A stretch of DNA of 64,000 bases, taken from the NCBI GenBank assembly GCA_963796195.1, contig CAWCKS010000003.1:248001-312000 (forward strand), given 5' to 3'. This document shows positions 1 to 8,175 of the stretch, in pieces; within the stretch, counting starts at the first letter, position 1, and every line of letters begins with the position of its first letter. Origin of the DNA: CAWCKS01 sp963796195. GTDB taxonomy: Bacteria > Pseudomonadota > Alphaproteobacteria > Rhizobiales > Xanthobacteraceae. The position numbers and the translations under genes are program-made. Under the pieces are notes generated by a model. That model saw nothing but the letters and a program-made list of their open reading frames with translations, ran no database searches and had not been told where the DNA came from.

Positions 1-72
1 TTGGCGCAGGCGTACGTCTAGAACGCGTTTGTTACGCCGCGATGACGCCACAAGTTGTCCACAGCCCGCCGC

Positions 73-219
73 TCAACGATGCGACGACCGCGCGCCGACG
101 GCCGCCGCCTCGCTCAACGGCAAGTCGATGCCGCGCGCAGAACTCGCGAGCAGCAACATGGCCGTCAGCACGATCGCGGCGGCGAGCGTCACCGCCACGA
201 GAACCACCGAGCCTTTCAT
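73..219 (-). CDS. small single-TM membrane protein (48 aa)
   Basis: An ATG reading frame of 48 codons ends in TGA at 73-75. The product begins MKGSVVLVAV and has one hydrophobic segment at about residues 4-25, followed by a short polar tail rich in Arg and Ser. It starts 12 bp after the stop of the small membrane gene at 232-408 on the same strand, so the two look co-transcribed. No strong Shine-Dalgarno is visible, so translation could be coupled to the upstream gene. I do not recognise the family. It is too short for motif-based assignment, and chance is not excluded. Confidence 0.4.
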   Translation of the reverse strand: MKGSVVLVAVTLAAAIVLTAMLLLASSARGIDLPLSEAAAVGARSSHR

Positions 220-231
220 CGCTCGTGGGTG

Positions 232-408
232 TCAGAGCATGAGCCCTGGTGCACGCAGTACTTCCACCGAGAGCATCGCCAGCGCGATCAGCAACGATAG
301 CGACAACGCGCCTGCCGCAAACAGTGCGGCGAAGGCTTCCGAGGTCTGTGCGAGTGTCCGGCCGGCTCCGGTGTCGAAACCGGGAGCGTCTTGCAATGGC
401 CCGATCAT
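232..408 (-). CDS. small single-TM membrane protein (58 aa)
   Basis: The frame is open further upstream to a GTG at 516. The ATG at 408 is preferred because AAGGA lies about 11 bases before it. The predicted 58-residue protein (MIGPLQDAPG start) has a polar N-terminal third and one hydrophobic helix at about residues 25-50, then a short tail. It would precede the 48-residue membrane protein at 73-219 in a two-gene unit. No family recognised. The helix and the ribosome-binding site support a real gene, but the evidence is modest. Confidence 0.45.
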   Translation of the reverse strand: MIGPLQDAPGFDTGAGRTLAQTSEAFAALFAAGALSLSLLIALAMLSVEVLRAPGLML

Positions 409-570
409 GCGAAAATCATCCTTGAAAGATTCTTGAGGGTAGCCCACCCGACGAATCAGTGCGTGATGAAAGGATGCGAAAATTTCCGGGCCGCGCCTTG
501 TCCACAATTCTGGCACGCAGCGTCGAAACTGCGGCGAAAGCGCGACAAATGGTTAATGAATTCTTGAAGG

Positions 571-1218
571 CTATTCGCCGACGGCAAACTGCTGCGCTAC
601 CGTGGCATCGGGTTGCCAGTCCATCGGCACGTAGTCCGGCTCCCGCTCGATCCGCCGCAGCCAGGCGCGGATAGCTGGAAACAACTCGAGGTCGAAGTCG
701 CATTGATGCGCCAGATGGGTATAAGCGTACAGCGCGATGTCGGCCACGGTGACATGGCCAGCCGCGAAGTAGTCGTGGCTCTTCAGGTGATCGTCCATCA
801 CCTGCAGCGCGCGATAGCCCCGCTCCATCCAGTCTTCGATCGAGTTGGCATGCAACTCGCGCCCGCCCTTGACCAGCGACAGCCAGAAATACGCGGCACC
901 GATGTTCGGTTCGAGCGCATGCTGCTCGAAGAACATCCATTGCAGAGCGTCGGCCCGGTCCATCCGATGGTCCGGCGCCAGTGACGTGCCCTGCGCGACG
1001 TACCAGAGGATCGCGTTGGACTCCGCGAGATAGCGCCCGGGGGTCAATTCCAGCAGCGGCACCTGTCCGCTCGGGTTCTTCTTCAGGAAGTCCGGCGTTC
1101 GGCTCTCGCCCTGCAGAATGTCGATTTCGATCAGGCGATACGACTCGCGCAGCAAGGCAAGCGCAAGACGCACCTTGTAGCTGTTGCCGGAGCGCTGCAT
1201 CGAATAAAGGGTCAACAT
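571..1218 (-). CDS. glutathione S-transferase family protein
   Basis: A 215-residue cytosolic GST-fold protein. The N-terminal thioredoxin-like half (about 1-80) starts MLTLYSMQRSGNSYKVRLA; a Ser/Asn at the usual catalytic site is followed by the cis-Pro region (SGQVPLLEL) and the glutathione-binding AESNAI motif. The all-helical C-terminal half carries the N-capping region HVTVADIALYAYTHLA. Length is normal for bacterial GSTs, which conjugate or reduce electrophiles with glutathione; the substrate cannot be told. A second, different GST lies at 18053-18634. It is monocistronic, with divergent or unrelated neighbours. Confidence 0.88.
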   Translation of the reverse strand: MLTLYSMQRSGNSYKVRLALALLRESYRLIEIDILQGESRTPDFLKKNPSGQVPLLELTPGRYLAESNAILWYVAQGTSLAPDHRMDRADALQWMFFEQHALEPNIGAAYFWLSLVKGGRELHANSIEDWMERGYRALQVMDDHLKSHDYFAAGHVTVADIALYAYTHLAHQCDFDLELFPAIRAWLRRIEREPDYVPMDWQPDATVAQQFAVGE

Positions 1219-1333
1219 TCTCTGGAAAGCCCCAACCGAGTCAGAGGAGACAGCTCGTACCTTCCGCGAAACGGCGGTGCTGAGACCATGGGGTTGCCTC
1301 GTGGCTTCTTCAAGTCTGCCGCGTGATCACGAT

Positions 1334-2590
1334 TTAAAAAGAGTTGAAATGATGCATTGCGGTGAAGCTATTTGGAAGAGCCTGCTTTGATCGCGCATCA
1401 GAGATCGCACGCATCACCGTGATCGCGAATACCGCGACGAGTGTGAGCAGCCCGAATGGCACGCCGGACGCGGACATGATCGTGCGCGCGAGCAGCGGCA
1501 TGATCCAGGCAACCGCCAGCACGGTGGCTTCGTAGGGATGGAAGCCTCGCGCAAAACCGTGGCGCGCGAGGAAGGCGATCGCAACGCCAAGCACCACGAG
1601 ATCGTAGTCGAGCACGTAAGGCGTCGCCAGCAGGCAGGCGAGCGCGAGCGCCGCCGCCTTGAGCTCGAACGCGGCGGCGCTGCGCCACAGCCTGATAACG
1701 CAGGCCGCGACCGTGAGCGTCAGCGCTGATTGCACAGCATAAGCGAGCGGTACGCTTGCGCCCCACATCCGCACCGCCGAGAAGATCGACTGTATCTTCT
1801 CCCAGCCGGTACCGCCCTGTTCGAGCACGACGGTTTGGGTAAACGCGGTGGAAGCCTGGAACGCGCGCCACACATCGGTGCCGAGGATGACGACGCTGAG
1901 CGCGATCGAGATGGCGACGGTCGCAGCGGCAGCGGCGATCGTGATCCAGCGTTTGCCGGCCAGCAGGGCGAGCGGAATCAGGAGACCGAATTGCGGCTTG
2001 TAGGCGAGCAAGCCGATCAGCACGCCGGCCAGCGCCGGCCGTCGCTCCATCACCTGCAGTGCGCCGCCGAGCAGCGCCGCGGTGAAAAAGCCATTCTGGC
2101 CATGCCCGACATTGACGAACACCGCGGGGAAGGCGGCGGCAGCGAGCAGGGTTTCCCGTCTCGGCAGGATGGCCCGGACTGTCGCGAGATAAGCTGGCAG
2201 GCTGAGCGCCATCCACAGCAGCAGGCCAAACGCGTAGGGCACCGTGGCAACCAGTGCGGCTATCGCAAAGAAGAACGGCGGATAGTGCCAGCCGAAAAAC
2301 GGAACGTCGCGGCCGAACACGGCGCGCTCGGCCGCGTGCTGCAGCGGCGGGTCATAGGCGTCGGCGGCGTGGCCGCGCAGCGCCAGCGTGCCCGCGGCGT
2401 AGACATTGGAGAAATCGGTGCCGACCGGCTTGCCGTTACGATCGATCAAGCCGTCGGAGCCGATGATCCAGGCGCCGAGAATCGCGACCGCGAGCCCCAG
2501 CATGATGATGCTATAGGCACGGACACGACGCGGCGTGATCCAGTCGCCGGTCCTGACATGATCGAGAAAACGGTACCAGCGATCGCTCAC
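1334..2590 (-). CDS. GT87 / DUF2029 family multi-pass membrane protein
   Basis: A 418-residue integral membrane protein with roughly ten hydrophobic helices. After the first helix (about 25-45) there is a periplasmic loop with GTDFSNVYAAG and later GWHYPPFFF, a pattern typical of the DUF2029/GT87 polyprenol-phosphate-mannose-dependent glycosyltransferases (C-type GT fold). Such enzymes use lipid-linked sugars at the outer face of the inner membrane. The acceptor here is unknown. It is transcribed divergently from the aminotransferase gene at 2803. The family assignment rests on architecture and these motifs; actual transferase activity is inference. Confidence 0.75.
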   Translation of the reverse strand: MSDRWYRFLDHVRTGDWITPRRVRAYSIIMLGLAVAILGAWIIGSDGLIDRNGKPVGTDFSNVYAAGTLALRGHAADAYDPPLQHAAERAVFGRDVPFFGWHYPPFFFAIAALVATVPYAFGLLLWMALSLPAYLATVRAILPRRETLLAAAAFPAVFVNVGHGQNGFFTAALLGGALQVMERRPALAGVLIGLLAYKPQFGLLIPLALLAGKRWITIAAAAATVAISIALSVVILGTDVWRAFQASTAFTQTVVLEQGGTGWEKIQSIFSAVRMWGASVPLAYAVQSALTLTVAACVIRLWRSAAAFELKAAALALACLLATPYVLDYDLVVLGVAIAFLARHGFARGFHPYEATVLAVAWIMPLLARTIMSASGVPFGLLTLVAVFAITVMRAISDARSKQALPNSFTAMHHFNSF

Positions 2591-2802
2591 GGCGCTCTCA
2601 GCTTTTCGGATGTTTCGCGAGAGCCTAGGCGTTCGATTTTAATGTTTCGTTAGTCCGGCGTAATTGCGCCTAAGGAACAGAATTCTTGCAGTGCAACGCG
2701 CATGCCCTTAGTCTGCTCGCCGCGCCGAACAGCGTGTGTCGAATCGTGCTGTTTTGCGCGTCATTCCACGATCAATCCCGTTCAATCATCAGGAGACTTG
2801 TG

Positions 2803-4005
2803 ATGCCGTTTCTGTCTGCCGCCTTGGCCCGCGTGAAGCCGTCCGCGACCGTCGCGGTCACGGACAAAGCGCGCGCGCTGAAAGCGGCGGGACGCAACGT
2901 CATCGGTCTTGGCGCCGGCGAGCCGGATTTTGATACACCGGCGAACGTGAAGCAGGCCGCGATCCGCGCGATCGAAGCCGGCAAGACCAAGTACACCGAC
3001 GTCGGCGGCATCCCCGAGTTGAAGGACGCGATCATCGCGAAGTTCAAGCGCGAGAACGGCCTGACCTACAAGCGCGACCAGATCATCATCTCAACCGGCG
3101 GCAAGCAGGTGCTGTACAACGCGCTGATGGCGACGATCAATCCGGGTGACGAGGTCATCATCCCCGCGCCTTATTGGGTCAGCTATCCGGAGATGGTTCT
3201 GCTCGCCGGCGGCGAACCGGTGCACATCGTGTGTCCGGCCGAGCAGGGTTTTAAGCTGCAGCCGGCGGCGCTTGAGAAAGCGATCACGCCGAAGACCAAG
3301 TGGATCATCCTCAACTCGCCGTCCAATCCGACCGGCGCGGCCTACACCCGCGACGAGTTGAAAGCGATCACCGACGTGCTGCTTCGGCATCCGCATGTCT
3401 GGGTCATGACCGACGACATGTACGAGCATCTCGTCTATGACGGGTTCCGCTTCACGACGCCGGCCGAGGTCGAGCCGCGGCTCTACGAGCGCACGCTAAC
3501 CGTGAACGGCGTTTCAAAAGCCTACTCGATGACGGGGTGGCGCATTGGCTATGCCGGCGGCGCTTCAGAGCTGATCACAGCGATGACGACGATCCAGTCG
3601 CAAGCGACGCACGCGCCGTCGACGATCTCGCAGTGGGCCGCCGTCGAAGCGCTCAATGGGCCGCAGGATTTCATCCCTGAGAACGCGAGGGTCTTCAAGG
3701 AACGGCGCGATCTGGTTGTTGGGATGCTCAACCAGGCCAACGGCATCAACTGCCCGCGCCCCGAGGGGGCATTCTACGTGTTTCCTTCGTGCGCCGGCAC
3801 GATCGGCAAGACCGCCCCGTCAGGCAAGAAACTGGAGAACGACCAGGACTTCGTCACCGAACTCCTGGAAGCGGAGGGCGTGGCCGTGGTGCAGGGCTCG
3901 GCATTCGGCCTCGGACCTGCGTTTCGCATCTCGTATGCCGCAAGCCTCGCCGATCTCGAGGAAGCTTGCAAACGCATCCAGCGCTTCTGCGGCAATCTGA
4001 AGTAG
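2803..4005 (+). CDS. aatA: aspartate aminotransferase (class I/II PLP enzyme)
   Basis: A 400-residue fold-type I aminotransferase that would interconvert aspartate/2-oxoglutarate and oxaloacetate/glutamate in the cytoplasm. The PLP lysine is K239 in NGVSKAYSMTGWRIGY; LNSPSNPTG supplies the cofactor-binding Asn, and the C-terminal FRISYA provides the substrate-carboxylate Arg. The frame is open to 2686, but the ATG at 2803 has AGGAG just upstream and gives the family N-terminus (FLSAALARVKPS). This is the AspAT subgroup common in rhizobia (AatA/AspB type). Related aminotransferases of the same subgroup also use aromatic or prephenate substrates, so exact specificity is inferred. A hairpin follows at 4036-4074. 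Confidence 0.88.
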   Translation: MPFLSAALARVKPSATVAVTDKARALKAAGRNVIGLGAGEPDFDTPANVKQAAIRAIEAGKTKYTDVGGIPELKDAIIAKFKRENGLTYKRDQIIISTGGKQVLYNALMATINPGDEVIIPAPYWVSYPEMVLLAGGEPVHIVCPAEQGFKLQPAALEKAITPKTKWIILNSPSNPTGAAYTRDELKAITDVLLRHPHVWVMTDDMYEHLVYDGFRFTTPAEVEPRLYERTLTVNGVSKAYSMTGWRIGYAGGASELITAMTTIQSQATHAPSTISQWAAVEALNGPQDFIPENARVFKERRDLVVGMLNQANGINCPRPEGAFYVFPSCAGTIGKTAPSGKKLENDQDFVTELLEAEGVAVVQGSAFGLGPAFRISYAASLADLEEACKRIQRFCGNLK

Positions 4006-4035
4006 CTTTTCAGACGCGGCAAAACTATGCCATAC

Positions 4036-4074
4036 AACGGCGCGGCTTGACGCTCATGCAAGTCGCGCCGTTTG
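4036..4074 (+). terminator. hairpin terminator after the aminotransferase gene
   Basis: AACGGCGCG (4036-4044) pairs with CGCGCCGTT (4064-4072). The stem continues through a G-T wobble and CTTG/CAAG around a 9-base loop. A short T run overlaps the 3' arm. It lies about 30 bp after the stop and before the DUF992 gene, so it probably ends the upstream transcript. Confidence 0.6.
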
Positions 4075-4111
4075 TGCTGGCCCGCATCACAACCACTGCC
4101 GGAGATTTCTG

Positions 4112-4588
4112 ATGACCCGTTTCTCAACGCTGGCCGTTGCGGCCGCCGCGCTTCTGAGTGGATCGCTTGCCATCGCCCAGCAGCCGCAGCGCGTGCAGGT
4201 CGGCGTGCTCGAGTGCCGCGGCGGGGCGAGCGTTGGTTTCGTCGTTGGTTCGGTCACCAATCTGAGCTGCGTGCTGCGCGCCGACGGGCGCCCCGACGAT
4301 TTCTACGTCGCGCGCATTCAGAAGGTCGGTGTCGACCTCGGCATCACCGAACAATCGTCGCTGGCATGGGGCGTGTTCGCGCCGGTCGGCCGGCTCGGGC
4401 CCGGCGACCTCGCCGGCAGCTATGGCGGCGCACAGAGCAGTGCGTCGGCCGGTGTCGGCGTCGGCGCAAACTGGCTCTATGGCGGCTCCGGCAATTCGAT
4501 CGCGCTGCAGCCGCTGAGCGTGCAGGGACAGGTTGGCTTGAACGTCGCGGCTGGTCTGGAGTCGCTGGAACTGCGTCCGGGCCGCTGA
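4112..4588 (+). CDS. DUF992 family secreted protein (copy 1)
   Basis: A 158-residue protein with a Sec signal peptide (hydrophobic to about residue 20, cleavage near SLAIAQQ). The mature part has the DUF992 features: VGVLECRG with a Cys, VGFVVGSVTNLSC with a second Cys, a KVGVDLGIT strand, and a glycine-rich LAGSYGGA segment. DUF992 proteins are small exported beta-rich proteins of alphaproteobacteria with no assigned function; the two cysteines probably form a disulfide. A paralogue follows directly at 4713. Confidence 0.82.
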   Translation: MTRFSTLAVAAAALLSGSLAIAQQPQRVQVGVLECRGGASVGFVVGSVTNLSCVLRADGRPDDFYVARIQKVGVDLGITEQSSLAWGVFAPVGRLGPGDLAGSYGGAQSSASAGVGVGANWLYGGSGNSIALQPLSVQGQVGLNVAAGLESLELRPGR

Positions 4589-4712
4589 AATCCCGTCGAT
4601 ACCTTGCGATAAAGTGATCGAACAGGCGGCAATCATGCGCTTGTAGCATGATCGTGCATTTGCTCTATCGACCCTGTCCTTCCTCAAGTTTGAAACACGT
4701 CTGGAGCTTCCA

Positions 4713-5198
4713 ATGTCTCGCGTATCGTCAGTGGTCGCCGCCGCTACTTGCTTGTTCCTTGGGTCTGTTGGTGTCGCTTCGGCCCAGCAATCGCCGCTGG
4801 TCGCTGCCGGCACGCTGGAGTGCAAGGGCGGTCCGAGCGTCGGCTTTGTGGTCGGCTCCGAGACCAATTTGACCTGTCTCTATCACCGTCCGCATCATCG
4901 CCGCGCGGTCGCTTACGCGGCGAGTGTGCATCGTGCCGGCGTCGATCTCGGCGTGACCAACAGCTGGGCGCTCGCGTGGGACGTCATGACGCCGACCGGT
5001 CGCGTGCCGCGCGGCGGGCTTGCCGGCAGTTATGGTGGCGCGGGTTCAAGTATCTCGATCGGTGGCGGCGCTGCATCGAATGCCGTGGTCGGTGGTCCGG
5101 GCAACGCCGTGTCGTTGCAGCCGCGTCCGGTCAACGGCGTGACGGGTCTCGCGCTGGCCTTCGGTTTCCAGGGCATGGATATCAAGGCCGGACGTTGA
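4713..5198 (+). CDS. DUF992 family secreted protein (copy 2)
   Basis: A 161-residue paralogue of the preceding gene, with a signal peptide (cleavage near ASAQQ) and the same landmarks: AGTLECKG, VGFVVGSETNLTC, RAGVDLGVT and LAGSYGGAG. It differs by an His/Arg-rich insert (about HRPHHRRAV) where copy 1 has an acidic stretch. This tandem duplication with divergence in one exposed loop suggests related but separate periplasmic roles. The function is unknown. The 124-bp gap from copy 1 holds no clear terminator, so the two may be co-transcribed. Confidence 0.82.
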   Translation: MSRVSSVVAAATCLFLGSVGVASAQQSPLVAAGTLECKGGPSVGFVVGSETNLTCLYHRPHHRRAVAYAASVHRAGVDLGVTNSWALAWDVMTPTGRVPRGGLAGSYGGAGSSISIGGGAASNAVVGGPGNAVSLQPRPVNGVTGLALAFGFQGMDIKAGR

Positions 5199-5530
5199 TC
5201 TGACGTTTTCAGGCAAGCGAGCGCGCCCGGTTCCGCAACGGCGGTGCCGGGCGCTTCGCTTTGAGAGCAATCTATCAGAAAGTTGAGTGGTCGCATTTTG
5301 CCGCAGCGCGGTCTTCAGTGAGTCGCGCTGCATTTGCCTTGCCAAACCGCGAAGAGACTGAAACGATATCTCTGCCGACCCGCAGGAGCGCTTTCTGCCA
5401 AGTGGGATACGGTAACGCGAATGGACGGCGCTCCAATTCGAATTGGAGGATTTTCTGGCGGCGACCTTGTAACACCACTGCGCCGGAAAATGCTCTCGAC
5501 GGGCCGTGCTCCAGATGAGGAGACGGCGAA
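5199..5530 (+). other. intergenic region with a weak hairpin and a perfect palindrome
   Basis: This gap has no convincing gene. A GC stem (GCGCCCGG 5223-5230 with CCGGGCGC 5247-5254, inner CCGC/GCGG) lies just after copy 2 of DUF992 and may end its transcript, though it lacks a T run. The rest is the leader of the EF-G-like gene and contains the 18-bp palindrome at 5431-5448. Confidence 0.5.
5431..5448. promoter_or_regulatory. 18-bp perfect palindrome, possible operator
   Basis: CTCCAATTCGAATTGGAG reads identically on both strands and ends about 82 bp before the EF-G-like start codon. A perfect dyad in a leader is typical of a dimeric repressor site. No regulator gene is adjacent, so the binding protein is unknown and the role is inference. 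Confidence 0.4.
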
Positions 5531-7585
5531 ATGGGACAAGACGTCAGAAGTCCCCGCGGTCCCCGGTGCATCGCGCTGGTGGGACCATTTCAAAGCGGAA
5601 AAACCACGCTGCTTGAAGCGATCCTGGCGCGCACGGGAGCGATCCCGAAGCAGGGCACAGTCGAAGCCGGTACCACGGCGAGCGACGCAAGCCCCGAGGC
5701 GCGCGCCCACAAGATGAGCGTTGGGCTCACGACCGTCGCAACCACCTTCATGGGCGAAACCTACACCTTCATCGATTGTCCAGGTTCGGTTGAATTCATC
5801 CACGACATGCGCGCGGCGCTGCCCGCGGTCGATGCCGCGGTCGTCGTCTGCGAAGCCGACGAGCGCAAGCTGCCGCAGCTGCAACTGATCCTCCGCGAGC
5901 TCGAGGAGCTCGATATCCCGCGATTTCTTTTCCTGAACAAGATCGACAAGGCCGAGAAGCGCATTCGCGAGACGCTTGCGACGCTGCAGCCGGCGTCGCG
6001 TGTCCCGCTGGTGCTGCGCCAGATCCCGATCTGGCGCGGCGAACTGATCGAGGGCTTCGTCGATCTCGCGCTCGAGCGCGCCTTTGTCTATCGCGAGCAT
6101 AAGGCTTCCGAAGTGATCGCGCTCGACGGCGACAACCGCAACCGCGAGAAAGAGGCGCGGTTCTCCATGCTGGAGAAGCTCGCCGATCACGACGACGCGC
6201 TGATGGAGCAATTGCTCGAGGACATCGAGCCGCCGCGCGACGCAATATTCGACGATCTCGCCCGCGAGCTGCGCGAAGGCCTGATCTGTCCGGTGCTGCT
6301 CGGAGTCGCGACCCGCGCCAACGGCGTGCTGCGGTTGATGAAAGCCTTGCGCCACGAGGCGCCGACCGTGGAGAAGACCGCAGCGCGGCTCAAGGTCGGC
6401 GATAGCAAGGACGGCGTTGCCTATGTGTTCAAGACGCTGCATGTCGCCCACGGCGGCAAGGCATCTTACGTCCGCGTGCTGTCAGGCCAGTTCGCCGACG
6501 GCGCAACCTTGATGTCGGCGAACGGCGAAGCCGGGCGGATTTCAAGCATCATGCCGGTCAGTCTCGGCAACGAAGGCAAGCGGCCGACCGCGAACACCGG
6601 CGATGTGGTTATCTTTGCAAAAGTCGAGCATGCGGCGACCGGCGACACGCTGGGTTCCGGCAAGGCGTCGCCGACGGCGCTGGCACAGATCAAGCCGCAC
6701 GCCGCGGTGTTGGCAACCGCGATTGCCGCGACCGATCGGAAGGACGATGTCAAGCTCGGCCAGTCGTTGTTGCGGCTTGGCGAGGAGGACCCATCGCTCA
6801 GCATCGTCAACCATTCGGAAACCCACGAGGTTGTGCTGTGGGGGCAGGGCGAGATGCATCTCCGTGTCGCGATCGAGCGGCTGCAAGAGCGGTTCGGCGT
6901 CTCGGTGAAGCAGCATCCGCCCGCGGTCGGCTATCGGGAGACCATTCGCAAGCCGGTCACCGGGCAGCGCGGACGGCACAAGAAGCAGTCGGGCGGTCAC
7001 GGTCAGTACGGTGATGTGGTGCTCGATATCAAGCCGTTGGCGCGTGGTGAAGGCTTTGCCTTCGAAGAGAAGGTTGTTGGTGGCGCGGTGCCACGCAACT
7101 ATATCCCAGCGGTCGAGGACGGTGTCAGCGATGCGCTGGCGCGTGGTCCATTGGGCTTCCCGGTGGTCGACATTGCGGTAACGCTGACCGATGGCTCCTA
7201 CCACACCGTCGACTCCTCTGATCTCGCCTTCCGTACCGCGGGGCGGATCGGTGTCAGCGAAGCATTGCCGCAGTGTCAGCCAGTGCTGCTCGAGCCGATT
7301 CACTCGATCGAGATCGTTTGTCCCACGGACGCGACCGCCAAAATTAACGCCATCCTGTCAGGACGGCGCGGTCAGATCCTGTCGTTCGATACGCGTGACG
7401 GCTGGTCGGGCTGGGATGTCGTCCGCGCGAAGATCCCCGAAGCCGAGATCGGCAATCTTATTGTCGAAATACGTTCGGCGACGGCCGGCGCGGGCGGCTT
7501 CACCACCAGCTTCGATCATATGGCCGAGATCACCGGTCGTACCGCCGACCAGATCGTTGCCGCGCACCGCCCGGCCGCGGCTTAG
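5531..7585 (+). CDS. EF-G-like translational GTPase paralogue
   Basis: A 684-residue protein with the domain order of elongation factor G: a GTPase domain (P-loop GPFQSGKT at 18-25, NKID at 136-139), then OB-fold domain II, and domains III-V (C-terminal LSGRRGQILSFD). It departs from canonical EF-G: the switch II motif DTPGH is DCPGS (82-86), so the catalytic His is Ser, and the P-loop is not the usual AHIDAGKT. The start at 5531 is supported by GAGGAG. This conserved alphaproteobacterial EF-G-like group is annotated as elongation factor G but its job is unsettled; ribosome-associated function with altered GTP hydrolysis is plausible. Confidence 0.85.
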   Translation: MGQDVRSPRGPRCIALVGPFQSGKTTLLEAILARTGAIPKQGTVEAGTTASDASPEARAHKMSVGLTTVATTFMGETYTFIDCPGSVEFIHDMRAALPAVDAAVVVCEADERKLPQLQLILRELEELDIPRFLFLNKIDKAEKRIRETLATLQPASRVPLVLRQIPIWRGELIEGFVDLALERAFVYREHKASEVIALDGDNRNREKEARFSMLEKLADHDDALMEQLLEDIEPPRDAIFDDLARELREGLICPVLLGVATRANGVLRLMKALRHEAPTVEKTAARLKVGDSKDGVAYVFKTLHVAHGGKASYVRVLSGQFADGATLMSANGEAGRISSIMPVSLGNEGKRPTANTGDVVIFAKVEHAATGDTLGSGKASPTALAQIKPHAAVLATAIAATDRKDDVKLGQSLLRLGEEDPSLSIVNHSETHEVVLWGQGEMHLRVAIERLQERFGVSVKQHPPAVGYRETIRKPVTGQRGRHKKQSGGHGQYGDVVLDIKPLARGEGFAFEEKVVGGAVPRNYIPAVEDGVSDALARGPLGFPVVDIAVTLTDGSYHTVDSSDLAFRTAGRIGVSEALPQCQPVLLEPIHSIEIVCPTDATAKINAILSGRRGQILSFDTRDGWSGWDVVRAKIPEAEIGNLIVEIRSATAGAGGFTTSFDHMAEITGRTADQIVAAHRPAAA

Positions 7586-7643
7586 GATCTGCACGATTGT
7601 CTCGCGGCCGGTCCGTTTGCACGAGGGGCCGGCCGCGCCGCTT

Positions 7644-8033
7644 TCAAGCCCGGGTCACGTGGGCGCTGACACAGAGCCAGCGATCGTCGCGTTTCCACCA
7701 GATATCGGTGTAGCGGCCAGCACCGGGTGAGCCGTCACCCTTCACATAGGTCGTGCGGGCGTGGATGAAGGCGAAGGCGCCGCGCAGTACGATACGCACG
7801 TCGCTCTCCCTGATGTTTGTGACTGTCGATTTCCTTGCGATCTGCGCCAGGAAGCCGGCGCGGTCGACCAGTGTGCCATCCGGGTTGCTGTTGAGAAAAT
7901 CCGCGGCGAGATGCTCATCGAACCAGCGTACGTCGGACGCTTCGACCGAACGCACATAGTTGTGGTTGAGCTGATGCAATGTATCGAGGTCGGATGCGCC
8001 GGCATTGTCGTTGGCTGTGTGTGCGGTCGCCAT
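7644..8033 (-). CDS. nuclear transport factor 2 (SnoaL-like) family protein
   Basis: A 129-residue protein of the NTF2/DUF4440 cone fold: an N-terminal helix pair (LNHNYVRSVEASDVRWFDEHLAADFL), the RAGFLAQIA helix, and C-terminal strands ending in RWLCVSAHVTR. Members bind small hydrophobic ligands or act as isomerases or dehydratases; no catalytic dyad is clear here. It is single-copy and convergent with the EF-G-like gene. The family is secure, the function unknown. Confidence 0.8.
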   Translation of the reverse strand: MATAHTANDNAGASDLDTLHQLNHNYVRSVEASDVRWFDEHLAADFLNSNPDGTLVDRAGFLAQIARKSTVTNIRESDVRIVLRGAFAFIHARTTYVKGDGSPGAGRYTDIWWKRDDRWLCVSAHVTRA

Positions 8034-8175
8034 TGGGGGACCTCCCTGGTTGGCCTGAACCTAGCATGTCGTGAGGCTCGCTGCGCAAAACGTCCGTTTG
8101 TGTCAGCAGACTGATCGGGTCATCGGATCGCGCCCGCATTGACAGCGCACGTCGCGGAGGCTGTATGGTGCGCAA

